A program made the position numbers and the translations under genes. A model generated the notes under the pieces. The model was given only the letters and a program-made list of their open reading frames with translations. It did no database searches and was not told the DNA's origin. A stretch of 6,271 nucleotides of DNA, taken from assembly GCA_943328865.2 (NCBI GenBank), contig CALQBR020000093.1, positions 1 to 6,271 on the forward strand. The letters are read 5' to 3'. Below, one piece after another: positions 1-5,681 of this stretch. Positions within the stretch are counted from its first letter, which is position 1, and each line of letters starts with the position of its first letter. Source of the DNA: Sphingobacterium thalpophilum. GTDB taxonomy: Bacteria > Bacteroidota > Bacteroidia > Flavobacteriales > Flavobacteriaceae.

Positions 1-133
1 AAAAGTGTCTGATGACAATGCAGCTTCTTTATCGTTTGAAATTTCTCAAAAAATACAAACTGAAATGACTTATCCTGGTCAAGTAAAAGTTACCGTAATT
101 AGAGAAACCAGAGCCGTTAATATTGCCAAATAA
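1..133 (+). CDS. rny: Ribonuclease Y, C-terminal end (partial)
   Basis: Only the last 43 codons are present; the first complete codon is at base 2 and the TAA stop is at 131-133. The visible protein runs from [15 protein letters not shown] to the final [12 protein letters not shown]. The segment [20 protein letters not shown] closely matches the conserved extreme C-terminus of RNase Y, which lies after the KH and HD domains. RNase Y is a membrane-anchored endoribonuclease that starts mRNA decay. Its transmembrane anchor, coiled coil, KH domain and catalytic HD residues would all lie left of the window and cannot be checked. The gene converges on xerD and is followed after 9 bases by a strong hairpin that should end its transcript. 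The identification rests on the tail alone, but that tail is distinctive. Confidence 0.88.
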   Translation, partial: KVSDDNAASLSFEISQKIQTEMTYPGQVKVTVIRETRAVNIAK

Positions 134-142
134 ACGACTTTT

Positions 143-200
143 CATATTTATAAAAAGAATAGCCTTTCCGAAATGAAAGGCTATTCTTTTTATAAATATG
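143..200. terminator. Bidirectional rho-independent terminator between rny and xerD
   Basis: Two arms of 26 bases, 143-168 and 175-200, are perfect reverse complements around a 6-base loop (CGAAAT). The GC-richer core next to the loop (AGCCTTTC / GAAAGGCT) is flanked by an A-run on the left and a T-run on the right. Either strand therefore presents a stem followed by a U-rich tract, with the U-tract paired to the A-tract. It starts 9 bases after the rny stop and ends 15 bases before the xerD stop. That position suits a single terminator shared by two convergent genes. Confidence 0.9.
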
Positions 201-215
201 CTTAATAAAGGCAAC

Positions 216-1112
216 CTACTTTCTGGGATGAAAAGTATGGATTACTTGTGATAAATGTTTTCTATCTAAGTGCACATAAATTTCTGTAGTCGTAATAGAT
301 TCATGACCCAACATAAGTTGAATGGAACGCAAATCGGCGCCATTTTCCAATAAATGAGTCGCAAAGGAATGTCTAAAAGTATGTGGACTGATAATTTTAT
401 TTAAATCTATTTTTACGGCCAAATCTTTTATAATGGTAAAAATCATAGCCCTTGTCAACTGCTTCCCTCTTCTGTTGAGAAATAAAGTATCTTCATATCC
501 TTTTTGAATGTTGAGATGGACACGAACAGCAGATTGATAAATCTCAATGTATTTCTGGGTAAAATCTCCAACAGGTACAAATCGCTGCTTATTTCCTTTA
601 CCAGTAATTTTCAGAAATCCTTCGTCAAAAAACAAATCTGAAATTTTCAAAGCCACCAATTCTGAAACCCTAAGACCACAACCATAAAGCGTTTCTAGCA
701 TTGCACGATTGCGTTCGCCTTCAGGAGTACTCAAATCGACAGCCGCAATTAAACGATCGATATCAGTAATAGACAATGTGTCTGGGAGTTTTCTTCCTAT
801 TCTAGGTGACTCAATTAACTCCAACGGATTGTCCGAACGGTAATCTTCAAAAATCAAATAGCCAAAAAAACTTTTCAAGCCCGAAATTATTCTTGCCTGT
901 GAACGCGGATTAACTTCTTTTGAAATGGTGTAAATAAATTGTTGCAAAGTTTCTTCTTTAATTAAAACTGGTGAAACGGCAATGGCATTATCTTCTAAAA
1001 AAAGGCACAATCGCTCAATATCAAAAGAATAATTATCTATCGTATTTTTAGACAATCCCCTTTCAATTCTCAAATAAGACTGATAGCTTTTAATAAATGA
1101 ATTCCAATTCAT
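216..1112 (-). CDS. xerD: Site-specific tyrosine recombinase XerD
   Basis: This 298-residue tyrosine recombinase would act with a partner Xer protein at dif to resolve chromosome dimers before division. An N-terminal core-binding (SAM-like) domain spans about residues 2-85, beginning NWNSFIKSYQSYLRIERGLS. The catalytic domain follows from about residue 105. The active-site set is complete: R148 (GLRVSEL), K172 (GKGNK), H244 and R247 (HTFRHSFATHL), H270 (LGHES) and Y279 (EIYVHL). Length and all six positions equal those I recall for Escherichia coli XerD. This supports the ATG at 1110-1112 over an in-frame TTG six codons upstream. No Shine-Dalgarno sequence is visible. Terminators lie on both sides (143-200 and 1139-1165), so the gene is probably transcribed alone. 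XerC, or an integrase of the same fold, is the main alternative, but the rny neighbourhood and lack of mobile-element genes favour the housekeeping enzyme. Confidence 0.93.
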   Translation of the reverse strand: MNWNSFIKSYQSYLRIERGLSKNTIDNYSFDIERLCLFLEDNAIAVSPVLIKEETLQQFIYTISKEVNPRSQARIISGLKSFFGYLIFEDYRSDNPLELIESPRIGRKLPDTLSITDIDRLIAAVDLSTPEGERNRAMLETLYGCGLRVSELVALKISDLFFDEGFLKITGKGNKQRFVPVGDFTQKYIEIYQSAVRVHLNIQKGYEDTLFLNRRGKQLTRAMIFTIIKDLAVKIDLNKIISPHTFRHSFATHLLENGADLRSIQLMLGHESITTTEIYVHLDRKHLSQVIHTFHPRK

Positions 1113-1138
1113 AAATACAAAGAACGGCAATTTTTGAA

Positions 1139-1165
1139 TAAAAAAACCTCCCGAATCGAGAGGTT
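1139..1165 (-). terminator. Rho-independent terminator after the 181-residue beta-barrel gene
   Basis: On the minus strand a stem AACCTC / GAGGTT (1160-1165 with 1145-1150) is followed by seven or so T residues (complement of the A-run near 1140-1146). Inside the 6-bp stem, a mismatch and two further pairs (1152-1153 with 1157-1158) leave a small AAT loop. It lies 26 bases past the stop of the beta-barrel gene and 27 bases before the xerD start. It should therefore separate the two transcripts, implying that xerD has its own promoter just downstream of it. Confidence 0.82.
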
Positions 1166-1190
1166 AGTTTCAAATATTTTAATTAAAACA

Positions 1191-1736
1191 CTAAAAATGA
1201 AGTGCAAAACCAATATTAAATTCCAAAGTGTTTTTATCAGTATAATTATCATTCATCGTTAGATTGTATCTAACCCCTGGCTCCACACTCACATTAGTTG
1301 CTAAGAAAAAAGCATAACCGGCTTGTAAACCCAAATAAGATGGATTTTCATCAAAATCTTTTATAGAAGCGGCAGCGTAATCCACCTGCACAGGAATTGA
1401 ACTTAGAATATAATATTTAGCTCCAATTTTATAAGAAAAAACATTGGTATCGATAAGATCCGATTTGATACCACCGTAACCCAAACCTAATTTTAAAGCT
1501 AAATCTTTCATTACAAAATATCCTCCTTCAGCTCCAAAGTTGTAAACAGCAGTACCATCAGTGTCTGAATAACTGATTCCTGTATTTGAAGCATGAGCTG
1601 CCCCAAAGTTAGTATTTGCTTCAACAAGCCATTTCCCTTTATTGGTTTGGTCTTGTTTACAACATTCTTTTTTCTCCTGAGCATTAGCATATCCGAATAT
1701 GAATACGACTGCAACTGATAAAATAATCTTTTTCAT
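1191..1736 (-). CDS. Small outer-membrane beta-barrel protein (OmpA-barrel-like)
   Basis: The 181-residue product starts with a signal peptide (MKK, hydrophobic ILSVAVVFIFGY, then ANA before Q20), so the mature protein has about 162 residues. The rest alternates polar and hydrophobic residues in about eight short stretches, roughly residues 36-44, 65-74, 79-89, 98-109, 113-122, 133-143, 147-158 and 170-181. It ends in an aromatic residue (GFALHF), the usual signal for insertion by the Bam machinery. These features fit a small eight-stranded barrel of the Pfam 'outer membrane protein beta-barrel' type. Ligand and function are unknown. The mature N-terminus carries adjacent cysteines C25 and C26 in a lysine/glutamate-rich linker, which is unusual for this kind of barrel. 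ATG at 1734-1736 is preceded by a T/A-rich leader without Shine-Dalgarno sequence. The gene is monocistronic and divergent from the gene at 2055. Confidence 0.82.
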   Translation of the reverse strand: MKKIILSVAVVFIFGYANAQEKKECCKQDQTNKGKWLVEANTNFGAAHASNTGISYSDTDGTAVYNFGAEGGYFVMKDLALKLGLGYGGIKSDLIDTNVFSYKIGAKYYILSSIPVQVDYAAASIKDFDENPSYLGLQAGYAFFLATNVSVEPGVRYNLTMNDNYTDKNTLEFNIGFALHF

Positions 1737-1761
1737 TTTTGTTTTTTTTATAATTACAAAC

Positions 1762-1769
1762 CAAATTTA
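1762..1769 (-). promoter_or_regulatory. Predicted -7 promoter element for the 181-residue beta-barrel gene
   Basis: The minus strand reads TAAATTTG, an exact match to the Bacteroidota -7 consensus TAnnTTTG. It lies about 26 bases upstream of the ATG at 1736, which would give a 5' leader of roughly 20 nucleotides. No TTG was found at the expected -33 spacing, so the call rests on one element in AT-rich DNA. Confidence 0.45.
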
Positions 1770-1825
1770 AAGAATGCCAAAAGAAATTCCCGAGTAAAAG
1801 GGCAATACTCGTTGAGTGTCAAAAT

Positions 1826-1837
1826 AATACGATTAAA
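1826..1837 (-). repeat. Inverted 12-mer, left copy (candidate regulator site)
   Basis: The plus strand reads AATACGATTAAA, so the minus strand reads TTTAATCGTATT. This is identical to the plus-strand sequence at 1956-1967. The centre lies about 66 bases upstream of the minus-strand -7 element. The matching copy has the same orientation relative to its own gene, which is how a shared activator or repressor site would look. The binding protein is unknown. Confidence 0.5.
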
Positions 1838-1942
1838 AACAGAAAAGTATCAAATATGACTATTAAAAAGGGACTATTCAAGAATTAATAGCGCTTTTCA
1901 CATTAAAACAATATGGCAATATATTCTATTTGACTTACTAAA

Positions 1943-1954
1943 TACACATGTGTA
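1943..1954. promoter_or_regulatory. Perfect 12-bp palindrome (candidate operator)
   Basis: TACACATGTGTA is its own reverse complement over all 12 bases. It ends one base before the right copy of the shared 12-mer and lies about 65-76 bases upstream of the predicted -7 element of the 2055 gene. It has the size and symmetry expected of a site for a dimeric helix-turn-helix regulator. No regulator gene is present in the window to assign it to. Confidence 0.4.
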
Positions 1955-1955
1955 A

Positions 1956-1967
1956 TTTAATCGTATT
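1956..1967 (+). repeat. Inverted 12-mer, right copy (candidate regulator site)
   Basis: The plus strand reads TTTAATCGTATT, the exact reverse complement of 1826-1837. The centre lies about 61 bases upstream of the predicted -7 element at 2019-2026. That is close to the 66 bases seen on the other side of the divergent region. Identity stops at both ends of the 12 bases, as expected of a short site and not of a duplicated segment. Confidence 0.5.
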
Positions 1968-2018
1968 CCTATTTGAGGTCGTTTAAAAATTTAACTTACA
2001 GTTTCATAATAATTAGAC

Positions 2019-2026
2019 TATTTTTG
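2019..2026 (+). promoter_or_regulatory. Predicted -7 promoter element for the PorT-like gene
   Basis: TATTTTTG matches the Bacteroidota -7 consensus TAnnTTTG and lies 28 bases upstream of the ATG at 2055, implying a leader of about 20 nucleotides. No good TTG was found at -33. The region is AT-rich, so a chance match is possible. Confidence 0.45.
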
Positions 2027-2054
2027 TTCTTAATATTACTTTAAATTAAATCCA

Positions 2055-2588
2055 ATGAAAAAAATACTTTTGGCATTCTTGTTTATTATCACCTGTTCAA
2101 TAAATAGTAAAGCCCAAGGGGTGATTATTGGAATTAAAGGCGGTGGGAATTTTTCTGAATTAGATGGAGCAAATCTTAATTCTAGTATACTTATCCGCTA
2201 TCATTTTGGAGCAGTAGTAGAAGTCAAATTATTGCCCATTTTTGCCCTTCAAACCGAAGCATTATTCTCTTCACAAGGCGCCAAAGTAACAAACAACCAA
2301 GATTTTAATTTGGACTATCTCTCGGTTCCCGTATTCGCTAAGTTTTATGTTATTCCAAACAGATTCAGTCTTGACATTGGTTCTCAATTGTCCTTTTTGG
2401 TAAAAGATAATGTGCCTGCTAGCTTCAAAACGGAACCTTTTGAATTAGCAGGAATTGCTGGCGTAGGGGTTAAACTACCGAGTAATCTTTTTCTGCAAGC
2501 GCGTTATGTAGTGGGTTTAAATGACATGGCGCCATCCACAGCACTAAAGAACAAGATGATTCAAGTATCTGTAGGATATAACTTTTAA
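2055..2588 (+). CDS. PorT-family outer-membrane beta-barrel protein
   Basis: The 177-residue product has a signal peptide (MKKILLAFLFIITCSINSKA, cut before Q21). A compact barrel follows, opening with GVIIGIKGGGNFSEL. The body resembles the Pfam OMP_b-brl_2 group often labelled 'PorT family': an early GxKGGxNFS strand, a central LQTEALFSSQGAKV strand, DYLSVPVFAKFY, LDIGSQLSFLV, and a last strand ending in GYNF. The terminal phenylalanine fits Bam-dependent insertion. 'PorT family' here is only a fold label. True PorT belongs to the type IX secretion apparatus, and nothing nearby indicates that role. The gene is divergent from the 1191-1736 barrel gene and isolated downstream by a terminator at 2609-2640. 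The two barrels show no obvious sequence similarity, so they do not look like a recent tandem duplication. Confidence 0.85.
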   Translation: MKKILLAFLFIITCSINSKAQGVIIGIKGGGNFSELDGANLNSSILIRYHFGAVVEVKLLPIFALQTEALFSSQGAKVTNNQDFNLDYLSVPVFAKFYVIPNRFSLDIGSQLSFLVKDNVPASFKTEPFELAGIAGVGVKLPSNLFLQARYVVGLNDMAPSTALKNKMIQVSVGYNF

Positions 2589-2608
2589 GTGACAAATTAA
2601 AATTCACG

Positions 2609-2640
2609 AAACCGCTTCTTAATATAGGTGCGGTTTTTTT
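2609..2640 (+). terminator. Rho-independent terminator after the PorT-like gene
   Basis: The arms AAACCGC (2609-2615) and GCGGTTT (2630-2636) form a perfect 7-bp stem around a 14-base loop. The right arm runs into a T-tract through 2640. It begins 21 bases after the TAA at 2586-2588 and ends 23 bases before the aroQ ATG. A transcript from the beta-barrel gene should therefore not normally reach aroQ. Confidence 0.85.
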
Positions 2641-2663
2641 CTATTTTTACAAAAAAATATGCC

Positions 2664-3080
2664 ATGAAAATCATAATTATCAATGGTCCTAATCTTAATT
2701 TATTAGGTAAACGCGAACCTGAAATTTATGGAAATAGTTCTTTTAAAGACTATTTTGAAACTTTAAAAAATAAATTTCCGCATATGGAATTGGAGTATTT
2801 TCAAAGCAACATCGAAGGTGAATTAATCACTAAAATTCAGGAAGTGGGTTTTTCGTATGATGGAATTATACTCAATGCAGCTGCTTATACCCATACCTCC
2901 ATAGGAATCGCTGATGTGGTAAAAGCTATTGAGACACCCGTAATTGAAGTCCATATTTCCAATACTTTTTCGCGTGAAAACTTCAGACATCAATCCTTTA
3001 TTGCTCCAAATACTAAAGGCATTGTAATTGGTTTTGGATTAAAAAGTTATGATTTGGCATTAGCCTCTTTTATACAATAG
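2664..3080 (+). CDS. aroQ: Type II 3-dehydroquinate dehydratase
   Basis: This cytoplasmic enzyme dehydrates 3-dehydroquinate to 3-dehydroshikimate, the third step of the shikimate pathway to aromatic amino acids and folate. The 138-residue product is slightly shorter than many family members (about 140-150). It opens with the hallmark INGPNLNLLGKREPEIYG. The active-site set is complete: R17 and Y22 (the Tyr is the catalytic base), N71 and H77 (NAAAYTH), E95 and H97 (IEVHISN) and R108. The intervals between these residues match those I recall for the Streptomyces coelicolor enzyme. The frame extends 12 codons further upstream to a GTG, but that lies inside the preceding terminator, so the ATG at 2664 is chosen. 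A weak -7-like element is seen at 2642-2649. The next gene starts 31 bases downstream with no terminator between, so the two are probably co-transcribed. Confidence 0.96.
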   Translation: MKIIIINGPNLNLLGKREPEIYGNSSFKDYFETLKNKFPHMELEYFQSNIEGELITKIQEVGFSYDGIILNAAAYTHTSIGIADVVKAIETPVIEVHISNTFSRENFRHQSFIAPNTKGIVIGFGLKSYDLALASFIQ

Positions 3081-3111
3081 ATCATATTTTATAATTGGTC
3101 AATTCTTAACA

Positions 3112-5625
3112 ATGAATCTTATTAAAAATATGGAAATGAAAAAAATACACTTATTCTTATGCTTATTGTTCTCATTTTCCACTTTCGCTCAAATTAAAGG
3201 AACAGTTTCGGACGAGAAAGGAAATCCCTTGCCTTTTGTGTCTGTATTTGCAGACAATACATACAACGGAACCACGTCTAATGAACAGGGCAAATACGAA
3301 CTAAATATCAAATCAAAAGGCAATCACACCATTGTATTTCAATACTTAGGATTTAAAACCCTAAAAACAACTATTTCGATTGAAACATTCCCATATCCAT
3401 TAGATGTAAAAATGAAGGAGGAAAGCTTTTCTTTAAACGAAGTGGTCATCAATCCAAAAAACAATCCCGCTAACGAAATCATTCGTAATGCTATTGCCAA
3501 TAAAAAAGAAAATTCAAATAAAACAGCCCGGTTCAAAGCCGATTTTTATTCCCGTGGTATTTTTAAAATAAAAGATTTGCCTAAAAAAATCATGGGGGTA
3601 AAAATAGATTTAGGAGAACAAATGGGTTCTAACTTGGACGCTACGGGAAGTGGCATCATTTATTTATCGGAGACTGTTTCTAAAATCACTTTTGAAAAAC
3701 CCAATCATTTAAAGGAAAAAATAATTGCTTCCAAAATTAGCGGAAACGATAAAGGGTTTAGCTACAACACAGCCAAATCAGCTACTTATGATTTTTACAA
3801 CAATACGATTGATTTTAATGTCAGTATGATTTCGCCAATAGCAAACAACGCTTTCAATTACTATAAATACAAATTAGAAAGCACCTTTTTGGACGAAAAC
3901 AACCAACAGATTTACAAAATTAAAGTGATTTCAAAACGAGATAACGAGCCTGTTTTTGAAGGTTATCTTTATCTTGTCGATGACACTTGGGCGATTTATG
4001 CAGTTGATTTAAACATCAAGGGCTATCGCATGAAAAATGAATTTGTAGAAGTGATGACCCTAAAACAAAATTTTAATTATAATGCTAAAGATAAAATTTG
4101 GACAAAAAATTCGCAAAGTTTAGAATTCAATGCGGGTCTGTTTGGAATAAAATTCAATGGGAAATTTAATTATGTCTTCAGCAATTATGAATTTCAAGAC
4201 GCTTTCGATAAAAAAACTTTCGGCAATGAAATTCTAAGTTTTGAAGAGAATGCCAATAAAAAAGATTCAATCTATTGGAAAACGAACAGACCGATTCCCT
4301 TGACTGTAGAAGAAAGTAATGATTATGTTAAAAAGGATAGTATTTACGTTTATAGAAATTCAAAAACCTATTTGGATTCTACTGACAAGACCTATAATAA
4401 GTTTAGAATTAAAGACCTTCTCACTGGATACAACTATCGCAATTCTGCAAAAAAAACCACTTTTACTTACAATGGGATATTCGATTTAAAATCTGCAAGT
4501 TTTAATACTGTCCAAGGTTACAACCTGGCTTCTGGATTTAAATGGAGACAAACAAATGAAGAAAAAGGAACGAATACCTTGATTAATACTGATGTGAACT
4601 ATGGCTTTTCAGATAATCGTTTGCGCATTTCAGGAAAATATTACCACCGATTCAACAAACAGAATTACGCAAATCTATCGGTTAGCGGCGGAACAAAAGT
4701 CAATCAATTCAACAGCAACCAACCCATTAGTCCTTTAATCAATTCTATCAGTTCTTTGTTCTTTAAGAATAATTATATGAAATTGTATAATTTAGAATTT
4801 GCGCAAATAAATTATGGTCAGGATATCGCCAATGGAATGAATCTCAATGGAAAGTTAGAATTTCAACAGCGAAAACCATTGGTAAACACTACTGATTTCG
4901 TTATTATAAAAAATAAAGATTGGTATGATTCCAACAATCCTTTGGCTCCGGATGACTTCGTTAATCCTGGATTTGAAAAACACCATTTACTCAAACTAAC
5001 CCTAAATACCCGAATTCACTTTGGCAATAAATACCTTTCACGACCTGATGGAAGATACAATATCAGGAATGACAAGTACCCTACTCTTTACTTTGGGTAT
5101 GAAAAAGGATTTGCGGCCAACAATAATAAATATGATTTTGATCATCTCAATACCCGTCTGTTTTATGATTTAAGTATTGGAAACAAAGGAAACCTTGCCC
5201 TAAATATAAAGGCAGGGCAATTCTTTAACGCTACAAACATCGCTTTTATTGATTTCAAACATTTTAATGGAAATCAAACGCATATTGGAGGAACAGACCG
5301 CTATTTAAATGGATTTAATTTACTGCCTTATTATTCGTATAGTACCAACAAAAGCTACTTAGAAACTCATATAGAGCACAATGACAAAGGTTTTATTATG
5401 AATAAAATTCCATTATTAAACAAATTAAACGCTACTTTGATGTTGGGCTTTCATAACATTGCTATTCCAAATAAAAAACCCTATTCGGAGTTAAGCATCG
5501 GATTAGACAACCTCGGTTTTGGTAAGTTCAAACTATTCCGATTGGATTATGTGCGCTCCTACCAAAATAATCAGTTAGTAGACGGTGTCGTTTTGGGTAT
5601 AAAAATATTGAATGTTATTGAGTAG
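3112..5625 (+). CDS. Carboxypeptidase-regulatory-like and DUF5686 domain envelope protein
   Basis: The 837-residue protein is exported: a signal peptide ends at FSTFAQ (about residue 27). ATGs at 3112, 3130 and 3136 are all in frame. The third gives the most compact signal peptide (MKKIHLFLCLLFSFSTFAQ), and the longest start is listed because the sequence does not decide between them. Residues 28-112 form a carboxypeptidase regulatory-like (CarbopepD_reg_2) beta-sandwich, with IKGTVSDEKGNPLPFVSV, TTSNEQGKYEL and YLGFKT. The remainder resembles DUF5686: YLSET (184-188), YKYKLESTF (251-259), FEGYLYLVDDTWAIY (282-296) and YWKTNRPIPLTVEE (388-401). From about residue 450 it is rich in alternating amphipathic, aromatic strands, suggesting an outer-membrane beta-barrel, although it ends in IKILNVIE and not in an aromatic residue. 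The biochemical role of DUF5686 is unknown to me. The domain order resembles TonB-dependent receptors, but no plug domain was recognised. Confidence 0.88.
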   Translation: MNLIKNMEMKKIHLFLCLLFSFSTFAQIKGTVSDEKGNPLPFVSVFADNTYNGTTSNEQGKYELNIKSKGNHTIVFQYLGFKTLKTTISIETFPYPLDVKMKEESFSLNEVVINPKNNPANEIIRNAIANKKENSNKTARFKADFYSRGIFKIKDLPKKIMGVKIDLGEQMGSNLDATGSGIIYLSETVSKITFEKPNHLKEKIIASKISGNDKGFSYNTAKSATYDFYNNTIDFNVSMISPIANNAFNYYKYKLESTFLDENNQQIYKIKVISKRDNEPVFEGYLYLVDDTWAIYAVDLNIKGYRMKNEFVEVMTLKQNFNYNAKDKIWTKNSQSLEFNAGLFGIKFNGKFNYVFSNYEFQDAFDKKTFGNEILSFEENANKKDSIYWKTNRPIPLTVEESNDYVKKDSIYVYRNSKTYLDSTDKTYNKFRIKDLLTGYNYRNSAKKTTFTYNGIFDLKSASFNTVQGYNLASGFKWRQTNEEKGTNTLINTDVNYGFSDNRLRISGKYYHRFNKQNYANLSVSGGTKVNQFNSNQPISPLINSISSLFFKNNYMKLYNLEFAQINYGQDIANGMNLNGKLEFQQRKPLVNTTDFVIIKNKDWYDSNNPLAPDDFVNPGFEKHHLLKLTLNTRIHFGNKYLSRPDGRYNIRNDKYPTLYFGYEKGFAANNNKYDFDHLNTRLFYDLSIGNKGNLALNIKAGQFFNATNIAFIDFKHFNGNQTHIGGTDRYLNGFNLLPYYSYSTNKSYLETHIEHNDKGFIMNKIPLLNKLNATLMLGFHNIAIPNKKPYSELSIGLDNLGFGKFKLFRLDYVRSYQNNQLVDGVVLGIKILNVIE

Positions 5626-5646
5626 CAATCCATATTAAAGGAAAAC

Positions 5647-5681
5647 AATAAATGGAATAGTAATTTTCTTACCCGTTTATT
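5647..5681. terminator. Possible weak terminator between the convergent DUF5686 and CDF genes
   Basis: AATAAATGG (5647-5655) can pair with CCGTTTATT (5673-5681) as a 9-bp stem including one G-T pair. The loop is 17 bases and a T-rich stretch follows. The stem is AT-rich and the loop long, so it is much weaker than the other terminators here. Its position, ending right at the stop codon of the facing gene, is what makes it plausible. Confidence 0.3.

Larger units (their letters stand above)
1737..2054. promoter_or_regulatory. Divergent intergenic regulatory region between two beta-barrel genes
   Basis: This 318-bp AT-rich stretch has no credible coding frame; the longest ATG frames I followed stop within about 10 codons. 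It holds a -7-like element for each flanking gene (1762-1769 minus strand, 2019-2026 plus strand). It also holds two inverted copies of a 12-mer (1826-1837 and 1956-1967), a 12-bp palindrome (1943-1954) and three copies of GACTATT (1858-1864, 1872-1878, 2016-2022). No strong terminator-like hairpin or recognisable small RNA was found in it. Confidence 0.6.

Noticed and set aside
29..214. Minus-strand 61-codon open frame
   Set aside because: It lies antisense to the rny end and runs through the 143-200 hairpin. The composition looks random and rny explains the sequence in another frame.
1113..1130. TTG-started six-residue extension of XerD
   Set aside because: The ATG at 1110-1112 gives the family length of 298 residues and standard active-site numbering.
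1511..1714. Minus-strand 67-codon open frame
   Set aside because: It is an out-of-frame shadow of the 181-residue beta-barrel gene, which has a signal peptide and barrel pattern in the other frame.
1874..1897. Hairpin CTATT/AATAG followed by CGCTTTT as a small-RNA terminator
   Set aside because: The stem has only five mostly A-T pairs and the T-run is short. No promoter was found at a suitable distance.
1858..2022. Three copies of GACTATT (1858, 1872, 2016) as an operator array
   Set aside because: Seven AT-rich bases in a 318-bp AT-rich region are weak evidence, and the spacing (14 and 144 bases) is irregular.
2001..2028. dif-like site (TTTCATAATAATTA) near xerD
   Set aside because: Only a partial left-arm resemblance is present, with no matching right arm. 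dif is also normally near the replication terminus and not necessarily by xerD.
2088..2120. Lipoprotein signal (IITC) in the PorT-like protein
   Set aside because: The residue before cysteine is threonine, which is outside the usual lipobox, and a better signal peptidase I site (SKA before Q) follows.
2628..2663. GTG-started extension of aroQ by 12 residues
   Set aside because: The extension lies in the terminator stem and T-tract. AroQ proteins begin just before the INGPNLNLLG motif, so the ATG at 2664 fits.
3339..3536. Minus-strand 65-codon open frame
   Set aside because: It is antisense to the conserved carboxypeptidase-regulatory-like and DUF5686 coding sequence, with no supporting features.
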